From NCBI GenBank assembly GCA_963682055.1, contig OY821746.1, positions 6,545,992 through 6,609,991 of the forward strand: DNA of 64,000 nucleotides, in the 5' to 3' direction. Below the pieces are notes generated by a model. The model was given only the letters and a program-made list of their open reading frames with translations, did not search any database and was not told the DNA's origin. Shown in pieces: positions 11,160 to 20,200 of the stretch. Each line of letters opens with the position of its first letter. Position 1 is the stretch's first letter. The position numbers were made by a program, and so were the translations under genes. The stretch is from Primula veris. Its lineage: Eukaryota; Streptophyta; Magnoliopsida; Ericales; Primulaceae.

Positions 11160-12418
11160 TTTGGCCCGTGTGCTAATCTTAGAGGGGGGTGAATAAGGTT
11201 TATGACGATTTTCGCCTAATTAAAATTCTAAGCAACTAACACCCAACTAATGCAATTCTAAGCTTAAGCGTTATAACAAGAGTTAAAGAATTGCTAGAAT
11301 TACTTAACGCAAACAAGAAAATAAGCAATAAAATAAGTTGCGTAAAGTAAAAGTAAGGGAAAAGAATTGACACCGCGATTTATAGAGGTTCGGCAAACGC
11401 GCCTACGTCCTCTCCTCGGTACTACCGAGTATTTCACTAAAAATGTTCTTGCGGATATTACAAATCCTATTGAGCTCAATCGACCGATTGGCTCACCCTC
11501 TACCCGGGGTTCCTACTCTTGATACAAGTGCAAGAGAACACGACTACGAGTCTACGACTCCCCCTCAATTTATGAGTACCCGAATGAAAAACCTAGAGCT
11601 TTTAAACTTCACTTGCTTACAAAGCATCTACCCGTTCACTCGCTCACAAATGAGTTTATAAAACACTCGATACAAATTTAGTTACAAAAATGTAACTACA
11701 CTCACTATTCTAATTGCTTCTTAAAAAGCTAATTTGTGAGTTGTTGATGATGATCGAACTTGAATCTCTTTCTCTTTTATTTTCCTCTTTCTCGAATATA
11801 TATGCACCAAAATCGTGATATTAGGGTTTTAATGAGAGGTTGAAGGAAGTTGATTGGTATTGTGATTGGTTGATTTGGGAGAGAGATTTGGTTGGTATAT
11901 ATATGCCAAACAGTCTGTTTTTCTGTATATGACCGTTGGAAGTGGTTATGGCTATTTTTCAGTGGTTTAAGCTATTTCCCAGAAATTGCTGAAAAGCTGT
12001 TTTCGAAAACTGCAGAGAACGATCGGTCGTTTTCTACAGTCGATCGGTCGTTTTACAGAAAACGATCGGTCGTTTTCTGAAAACGATCGGTCGTTTTCTG
12101 AAAACGATCGGTCGTTTTTATACTGGACTCACTGGAAGAAATTTGACCAAAAACGATCGGTCGTTTTTGTCCAGTCGATCGGTCGACTGTAATCCTGGTC
12201 CCGTAAATCTTCGAATGCTCATAACTCCTTCGTTTTAGCTCCGATTTTGGTTCCGCTTGAACCTATGGCTTCGTTATCGAATGCTCTATCATTTAAAGAG
12301 CTGAAATATACGTTTTCTATTTTTGGACAAGACAAGAGTTATATCATCGAAATCGTAAAATCATTAAACGCATAATCGAAGTAATAATCAAAATTATTAT
12401 TGAACTCTATGTTCAACA
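11160..12418 (-). repeat. Left (3') LTR of the Copia element
   Basis: On the minus strand it starts TGTTGAAC (12418) and ends GGGCCAAA (11160), where an ancestral CA terminus appears mutated. It is adjacent to the purine tract. About 1.26 kb long. It contains seven copies of CGATCGGTCG at 12020-12187 in the part that would be U3, several with the extended spacing of TTTTCTGAAAA. Confidence 0.8.
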
Positions 12419-12433
12419 ATCTCCCCCATTTTG
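12419..12433 (-). other. Polypurine tract
   Basis: On the minus strand AAAATGGGGGAGAT directly precedes the TG of the 3' LTR, as needed for plus-strand priming. A second purine tract (complement of CTCCCCCATTGG) occurs at 12525-12536. Confidence 0.75.
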
Positions 12434-12714
12434 ATTATAACAAACTAATGATGATTTTACAAGATACAAGAAAAATATCTCCTCCATTTTAACAAAACAC
12501 ATTACACCAAATTATATCATTTTTCTCCCCCATTGGCATTATCAAAATGCAATCAATAATAAAAAAATATGGGGTTATGTGAAGGGTTTTTAAAGAAAAA
12601 CCAAAACATGAAAAATGTAAATATGATGCATATACCCGACCCAACTAATCACATATATGTAGATATTATAGATTAGAGTATACCGCATATGTGATGTGGA
12701 GTCGAGTCCGCTCG

Positions 12715-14787
12715 CTAATGGCATTTGCATTGAGCGTTGCCGATTCCTAATAGGTGGTACCACTTGTTGGTATGCCTTCCACCTTTGTTGATCAACGGCA
12801 CTTCATCCTTGATGGTGGAGTCGATCTTCTTGACTTCCACGGCTTTTGTCGGCGTTGCCAACCATTTGTTGATTTTCTCCTTTTGGATGGAGATACATTT
12901 TGTCGGTTTTGCCAACCACTTGTCGATTTTCTCCTTTTGGATGGAGATACCTACAACACAAGATTTGTCTTTTTGTACCCAATTTCTTTTGGGTCCGACA
13001 TTGTTAGTGGCTCGGGTCTTTACTACCCATTTCAAATCGCTTCTACTAACATGAAAGCGATTTGGACATTTAGAAGAAATATGCTCACTTCTACTACAAT
13101 GAATGCAATGCATAGATTTTTTCGAATATCGAGAACTATGCGACTTTTTGTAGGAAGTTTTAGAAGTATGATGAGCGGTTTTGGTTTGAAAACCTAAACC
13201 TCTTCTATTATTACAAGAGTTCGGCAAAACTCTTGAAGTGCTCCCTTGTTTAAAAACAACCTTTTGTATAGGCGAAATAGAAGTTGTAGACAAGCTAGAA
13301 GATTTAACAAAGCGGGTTGTGCTTGAGTCAATAGAGTTGGAATCGAAACCCAAACCGCTTTTGTCATTAACATCTTTTTGACAACTCAAAATTTCGTCCA
13401 ACACGGTTTTCCCTTTGGAAAACCTTGAGATTGTTAACTCGAGTTTTTCGACCGTAATGACAAGCTCATCGTTTTTCTTTTTCAAAGAGTCATTCTCGGT
13501 TTTTAAAAACTCGTTTTTATCTTTTAAGTCTTCCTTTTCGTCATCTATATCATGAAGAGAAAATGACGATGTCGGAATAGACTCATTTTCAATTTTATCT
13601 CTTTTTAAGGATCTTATTTCTTCATTGAGAGAAGAATTTATCCTTTTAAGAGAGTCGACCTTTTCGACAAGCTTAGGAACCTTTTTAGAATAAATATCGC
13701 ACATATGAAGTAATTCATCATAAGAAAGATCATTTACCTCATCGGCTTCGCTTTCATTTTCGCTTGAGGAAGAGAGGTTTTGTTCATGGCTTTCTTCCAT
13801 GGCCATATAGCAACCAAGATGCGCGACTTCATCTTGGTCGGAGCTATCGCTAGAGCTTGAATCGAATATCTTCTTCTTGGCTTTGCTCTTGCGATTCTTT
13901 AGGCAATCTCTCGCCATGTGTCCTTCCTTGCCACAAGTATAGCAAACAAAATCGTTAGAATAAATTGAATTATTTGACGATTTACCTTTATGTTTGCGGT
14001 GGTCTTTTAGCTTGAGTATTTCCTTGACGATTCGAATGATTTGCATTGAATTTTCGTCGTCATTGGATAGCTCATCGCTTTCGTCACAAATTGTTCCTTT
14101 GAAAGCTATCTCCCTCCTTTTTTAGATTGGCTTGTGACTATTGAGGGTGATCTCGTGTGTAATGAGTGAACCCGTCAAAGCATCAAGAGAGTAGGTATTC
14201 ATGTCATGCGCCTCTTGAATTGCGGTGACCTTTGGTTCCCATTCCTTCGGTAAGCTCCGAATCACCTTTGAGACCATTTCCTTACAAGATAAATGTTTAC
14301 CAAGAGATGTTAATCCGTTAGTAATAGTAGTAAATCTAGCAAGCATATCGGAAATAGTTTCACCCTCGCTCATCTTAAAAAGCTCGTAGTCATGAACTAA
14401 TAGTTGGAGTTTACAATCCTTAACTTGGTTAGTCCCTTCATGCATTACTACTAGCTTATCCCACATACCCTTAGCGGTTTTACAAGCGGAAATTTTGTTG
14501 TACTCGTTAGGAGAAACGGCACAAACAATAGCATACATCGCTTTGGCATTCGTAGAGTAGGCTTCTAGTTGAGCGCTATCTAAGTCCTCTACGGGGATTG
14601 GGTTCTCGCTATTCTCGGATGTAGGTGCGGAATATCCTACTTTTATGGTCATCCAAAGTCTAACGTTATAGCTTTGTAAGAACATGCTCATCCTATCCTT
14701 CCAATATGAAAAATTTATTCCATCAAAATATGGTGGTGTATTGGGAGATGAAGCTATGCCGGATGCGAAATTGTATAAGTTAGCCAT
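12715..14787 (-). pseudogene. Copia gag with one in-frame stop
   Basis: Two frames, 14122-14787 and 12715-14046, lie in the same phase and are separated by a single TAA at 14122-14124; the intervening 25 codons are open. The first part (about 221 residues) is a Copia gag domain, with the FDGINFSYWKDRM start and the KEMVSKVIRSLPKEW helix. The second has a CCHC zinc knuckle, CYTCGKEGHMARDC, then acidic and serine-rich sequence, a coiled coil of about 100 residues (YDELLHMCDIYSKK onward), and a second knuckle-like CIHCSRSEHISSKC. Two near-identical repeats (SIQKEKIxKWLAxPTK) precede the C-terminus. No pol follows. In an intact element this would be one gag protein of about 690 residues that coats the retrotransposon RNA. 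Confidence 0.8.
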
Positions 14788-14834
14788 CGGGATCTTAACT
14801 CTAAAATCGTTAGATTCCTATATGCAAGAGCCTC

Positions 14835-14847
14835 GGCTCTGATACCA
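14835..14847 (-). other. Primer-binding site
   Basis: On the minus strand TGGTATCAGAGCC follows the LTR end (CCAACA) after two bases. This is the standard Copia primer site complementary to the 3' end of initiator tRNA-Met. Confidence 0.85.
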
Positions 14848-14849
14848 AT

Positions 14850-15079
14850 TGTTGGCCCGTGTGCTAACCTTAGAGGAGGAGGAGGAGGAGGAGGAGGGGG
14901 GGGGGGGGGGGGGGGGGGGGGGTGTGAATAAGGTTTATGGCGATTTTCGCCTAATTAAAATTCTAAGCAATTAACACCCAACTAATGCAATTATAACGCT
15001 TAAGCTTAGAATTGCATTAGTTGGGTGTTAGTTGCTTAGAAGTTTAATTAGGCGAAAATCGCCATAAACCTTATTCAAC

Positions 15080-15128
<49 letters not shown>

Positions 15129-15147
15129 GTTAGCACACGGGCCAACA
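14850..15147. repeat. Right LTR replaced by a palindrome of U5 sequence
   Basis: 14850-14992 repeats the first part of the left LTR (TGTTGGCCCGTGTGCTAA onward). At 14993 the sequence switches to the opposite strand and runs back through the same segment to TTAGCACACGGGCCAACA at 15147. The two arms have different simple-repeat expansions at the same place: (GGA)n plus 27 G (14876-14922) on the left, 12 C plus (TC)18 (15079-15126) on the right. Confidence 0.85.
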
Positions 15148-15361
15148 TAAAATATTAATCCCATGTCATTAGTAATCCAGCACTTATCCCGTAGTATTAC
15201 TAATCCTATCGAAAATAGTACGGTTACCAAACGAGACCCTTAGTGTCTAATAATCAATGGATTATGACTGATCCAAAATTCCCTATATAATTACTTCACA
15301 TCGAACTTGAACATACAGTTTGATGTTTGATGCACATAAAGATTGTTACATTAACCGCGGT

Positions 15362-16345
15362 TTACATCATAAAATTAACAAAAAACTTAAACTCCTCACT
15401 AATCTTCAGGATTGTACCATTACTCATTAGCGGCGGAAAAAACAGCCACGAACTAGTAGCCACCACAAACCCTATCGTTAACGGCGCCGCCACCACTGCC
15501 GCTAACCTCCACCTGCCGCCAACCGCCCTCTTCATTGCCACCTCAGCTACCACACACGTCCCATGAAGCACAAAAAAACTCATCATCTCCCACGTGGGAT
15601 ACACGCATGTCGCATAATAAAACATCAATTCGTGCATCAAACCCGATACCACCAAAGTCGCCATGACAGCTGGCAGTGTGTCCAACCTCGGCCTCAAAGG
15701 CTTGTATATGCTGTGGCGCAGTGTATTTGTTACGATGAGGTTCCACCTCTTTCCCCAAAAATCTTGTAAGGATGTCGATAGATACGGCTCATCGGATGGT
15801 GGCTCTAGCTCCAACCCGAGTATGGCCCACGCGACATAATTTGAAATGGACATTAGAATATCCACCAGTAGATGAACTATGCAACAGTACAAGATCAAGA
15901 CAACATTACGATGTGTGATATCTTCATATTTGCTCAACACAACTATCAAAACAGAAAATAAAAAGATTTCCGTAGGTAGATTTAAGTTTAGTTTCTTGGC
16001 TTTCACGGTAGTATTTGATGATGTGTCCGGGTTTCTAATCGGCAGAAGAGCGAACAAGATAAACACGAGGAGAGATTTTGGCGGATGCGACGAGAGGGGG
16101 CCTAAATCAAAGGAGAACAGTACGAGTTTGAAATTTGCGATCCATGTGATGAAGAAAGTGGAGATGGCGGTCGAGAAGGCGTATGTGAAGTGGAGAGGGA
16201 GGACGGTGAAGAGAGATATAACCGGGAGAATAGAGAAGAATGTGAACTTCCCTTTTGGGACTCTTAAAAAGATGAAGTAGGTGTAACATAGTGATGTTAT
16301 GGTTGCTGAACATACCTCAACTAAGTTCTTAATTTCGGCAGCCAT
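15362..16345 (-). CDS. Wax-synthase-like MBOAT acyltransferase, copy 2
   Basis: This is an intronless gene for 327 residues. Upstream Met codons extend the frame to 16360 (MDQEK), but MAAEIKN at 16345 aligns with copy 1. It has the same membrane topology and motifs: DFWGKRWN (about 195-202), NTLRHSIYKPLR, the histidine in SGLMHELMFYY (His about 238), and WEMMSFFVLHG. Compared with copy 1 it lacks about ten residues between the PLR segment and the helix before SGLMH (copy 1 has LLLEPLLGRKWA there). No frameshift or stop is seen, so it looks functional. The two genes are tandem duplicates now 6 kb apart because of the Copia insertion and other repeats. Probable role: acyl-CoA-dependent esterification of long-chain alcohols or sterols in the ER membrane; substrate unknown. 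Confidence 0.9.
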   Translation of the reverse strand: MAAEIKNLVEVCSATITSLCYTYFIFLRVPKGKFTFFSILPVISLFTVLPLHFTYAFSTAISTFFITWIANFKLVLFSFDLGPLSSHPPKSLLVFILFALLPIRNPDTSSNTTVKAKKLNLNLPTEIFLFSVLIVVLSKYEDITHRNVVLILYCCIVHLLVDILMSISNYVAWAILGLELEPPSDEPYLSTSLQDFWGKRWNLIVTNTLRHSIYKPLRPRLDTLPAVMATLVVSGLMHELMFYYATCVYPTWEMMSFFVLHGTCVVAEVAMKRAVGGRWRLAAVVAAPLTIGFVVATSSWLFFPPLMSNGTILKISEEFKFFVNFMM

Positions 16346-17239
16346 CTTCTCTTGATCCACAATTTGAACTGTAATGTATATCGAAAAAGGTCAACTCTTT
16401 ATGAAGATGAAGACGAAATCTTACTGTGCAGAGCTGTACTTTTGTAATATGGGTTCTTTTGGTCTACCCAAAATAGGGGAAAAGGAATCAGAACCTCCAT
16501 GGGGTAATTTTTTTTTTACAGTAGTTGATAACTTGATATAAACAATACATGATATGTTGCAAACCTTTTTTTTCCCGGCAAGTTAAAAGAATCGAGTCTG
16601 TCAGACAACTGCTTAACCATCTCAGCCAGTCAAGCTAACCGAGAACGATCCTCAACTGCTAAAGTTCAGACCCAGAAACCAGGCATGTTCATCCACCAGA
16701 CTTAGGTCAATGTCTCCTTAGTAATCCCATACAGAGGTGCGATTCCTATAGAACATATCTTGTTCAAGTAAGGTCGTTGTAAACTTCATATCTAAGGAGA
16801 GAACTACTGTCAAACTTGTCTCTCTCATACTAAGCAACTATGCGGTAACTCTAGGAACAGCCACCTCCCATCAGTTTTTCTCACTGTAATGCAAGAATTT
16901 ACTTGAAGTCGGCCTTAACTCACTTCATCCAGAAAAGTAAATAAAAAAAATTACACCATCAGGCAAATAAATTGATCTTTGGTTACTCTTCGAGGGTACT
17001 ATATTGAGATGGTAGAACGTTTTGACATGAGAAAAAGAAATGAAAAGAAAAGAGTTTTATTACAATAAATAAAAATTCTAAATAACTTCAACAGACATCA
17101 AATCTCCAACAAAAATTCTAGACATTACCATTAACTAAGAGAATAGTTTACAGAATGGTTACTCATTGACAAAGGTACCCAAAAGATAAAATTGTTCGAA
17201 TAAAGGGAATATACATGCAAAAACGATGGACACAACGCA
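16346..17239. other. Intergenic; EDM2 3' side and a tRNA-related fragment
   Basis: Promoter side of wax-synthase copy 2 and 3' UTR side of the EDM2 gene. On the minus strand about 16570-16650 has a perfect RNA polymerase III A-box match (TGGCTGAGATG) and, about 30 bp on, a weak B-box (GACTCGATTCT), so a SINE remnant is possible. No other gene seen. Confidence 0.35.
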
Positions 17240-20200
17240 TTACTCATTGTCATTGAGCCATCCTGACGAATTATTCGGAGCAAATGAGCGAGCAAACCCT
17301 GACGAGTTAACTCGGTAATCTGGTTGATTTGAAGTTCTAGGAATTCCATATTGTTCAAACCCAGGATTTCCAGGTCTAGCAAGTCCAAATTGGTCATTAT
17401 ACCCAGGATTTCCAGATCTACCAACACCAAATTGATCACTATAGCCAGGATTATTTGTCCTCAAATGATTCATTTCATCCAGCCTCGGAGCGTAACGCTG
17501 CATTGTAGACGAATTCATCCTTGGGTCCAAATTTGAACCCATAAGGTTATAACCGGATAGATATACCGGATCTTGACTAGATCCTAAAAAGCTACTTCTC
17601 TGACCCAAAATCAAAGGATCTTGCGAGTCATACAACCCACCTCGTGAATATTGCTCTTGACCGGTAAAATGGGGTGGCCTAAACCCGTGTGTATTTAAAC
17701 TATCTCTCTGATATCCTACATATTCTTCCCTTATGTTTACCACTCCAAAATCTGGATCCGGACAGGGCCATCGGTTGGTAGAACCTCCATACAGGTTATC
17801 ACTGCTCAACCTCCGTCTCATCTCGTTTTCATCTGATTGGGTAGCCCCATACCCTGTTCGTGAAAGTGATTCGGGCCTGGCCATATTCTGTCCATAATGA
17901 TAGTCTCTCTCTCTACTACCCTCCCTTTCTGAAAGTCTCATCTCGATTTCATCTAAGTGGGTTTCCCCATACCCTAATCTTGGAAGTGATCCGGGCCTAG
18001 CCATGTTCTGGCCGGGATTTTGGTCACTGTCTCTACTAACCTCCCTTTCTGAACGTGACATAGGAAGTCTAGATGGCTGATCATCAGCAAGATTATATGG
18101 GGACAGACGCTGTTTTTTACCACCTCTCCTTTTGTTTTTCCCTGGAGTCTTTTCTAATTGTTTCACATGCTGCTCTCTCTCTTTGATTTTGTCTGACGGC
18201 TTAACTGATTCCCTAACTAGCTCTTGTTTGCCAGGCTTCGTTTTGTTTGATTCTTCACGTATTACAACCTCCTTATCATCTGAACAGTCCATGTCAATTT
18301 CTTTATCATCATCATCACAAGGGGCAGTTTGGACATTTTCAGATATATTTGGCCGTGTTTCCATAATTAAAACCTGTTCTTCCTTTGCCACAGGATTATC
18401 ATGTATTGGTGAAGGAACTAAGTCATCAAGAACACGATCATCTAGAGGGAGATCAATCACCGGTGATTTGTGCTGATCTTCTTTCTCTTGCTGGTGTGAC
18501 GATTCTCGTAGACTGGACAAGTGACCATGTTGTTGAGCAATGGTCATGTGTTTAGATGTCCAATCAGGCCGACTCCAGAGGTAGAGTGGTGGTGCACTGA
18601 CATTCCAATCCTCGAGTTGGTTGTCATTCACGTCCACAGATCCAGGTAAATAAAATGACTGTCATAAAAAAAGATGCATTAGTACACAACAAAGTACATT
18701 GCGAGAAATAAGGTTAACAACAATTCTGTACACTAATATATCATCAGAATTTATCGCATGTCACCAGCCTACAAAAGCTAGCAGTTAGTGTACAATAGGG
18801 AGAATGTGATACAATGGCGTACAAAAATGAATAAAAGGGATATATTATTAAATAATATAAAGTATTTGTTTTCTTATTTCTTCAAGCACCCATCCTAAAA
18901 TTCTTTACATCACCAACTGTACTAATTGCTGAAACATTAGTGTGTACTAATCGCTAACTTTGGTAAGTTCGGGTACAAAATCGGAACCAAATGATACGTG
19001 GGTGTCTAAAACTATATTTATTCCCAAAAAATAAGTAGAATTCACCAACAGAAAAAAAATAGCAAAAAACATAATTACCTTGCCGGCAAGCAAGTCGTTA
19101 TCCTCCCATATTAGATCATATGGCATTTTCTTTTTCTGATCTAATCTGGTAAAGGAAAGAGGAAGATGAGAGCGGAAAAGAAAGAAAGGAAAACAGAGAG
19201 GAAGAGAGATAGACAGCAGAAAACAAGTACCTTTCTGTCTCTTTGGGGACAATAAGGATCAAAAGCTTCGGCTTAAACTCAAGTGCCTTATCAATGAACT
19301 TATTAGCTAGGGAAGCTTGTACTCCAAATGGAGGATTTAACCCCATTATCTGACAAAAAAGCAAAGTAAAGAAACGTTGTGGTCATTTACCACCCTAGTC
19401 CCTAGGACATAACAAACATTCATTATACAGATTCAATAGTAGCGCTCACCAGACGTGAACCTTCTGGCAATTCATTTGGTTGAACGGTCGTCCAATCTCT
19501 TTTCTCGAAGTTGAAGTCATTCTGTCAGAATAAATTATTAACCAGACCATAACAGAGCAGGCAGTGGAACTTCATACACAATCAAGGTCATTTTAAATAA
19601 CATACCATGAAGTTTATAATTAATATCACTACCATCTCCTCTACAGGACATCAGTTTTACATCAGCCCAAGAAAAAAACAAAATTTCATCATAGAAAAGT
19701 AACATTAGCATCTAAAAGACCTAAGACAACATTTAAGCTAAGCTAAAATACATCTTAATCCCAATGAATTGCCAGCTAAATATCATGACAAAAAAAAATC
19801 TCACTGCAATAGCCTTCCAATTTTACGCAATTAGAGAATTTGGTTACTGGAGCTAACATGCTTCTTAATAACTACAGAAAGATGCAAAGCAATGGATCTT
19901 CAGCTGAGGAACTGTACAGTTTAAGAGGCCGAATATGCAATACCTTAGCTTGCAGGATATCATAGTTTTTGTACAAACACTTCTTCCCTGTTTCATCAAG
20001 CTTCCTCTTCATGAACCAACTGAAATCGTTAGCTCCACAACAGAAATCAACTATCTGTCGAGAGGAACAAGAAGCAAATAAACAATTAAGGAAGCAACTT
20101 AAATGACCTATAACCAAGGGACAGTAACCAATGAAGAGCATTGTCTACCAAAGTCTCATTTATTCAAAATAGCAATTTGCAAACAAAAATGATCCAAGAA

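Larger units (their letters stand above)
11155..15152 (-). mobile_element. Copia-type LTR retrotransposon, gag only, rearranged right LTR
   Basis: The element occupies 11160-15147 with a 5-bp target duplication TAAAA (11155-11159, 15148-15152) and is read on the minus strand. It has a 1.26-kb left (3') LTR, a purine tract next to it, a gag frame, and a primer-binding site complementary to initiator tRNA-Met beside the right LTR. There is no protease, integrase, reverse transcriptase or RNase H, so it is non-autonomous. The right (5') LTR is only 298 bp and palindromic. The element splits the two wax-synthase paralogs. The arrangement 5'-gag-3' with a zinc knuckle and this primer site is typical of Copia. 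Confidence 0.85.

Noticed and set aside
12737..13197. Plus-strand frames across the gag region
   Set aside because: They are antisense to the zinc-knuckle gag frame and have no family features.
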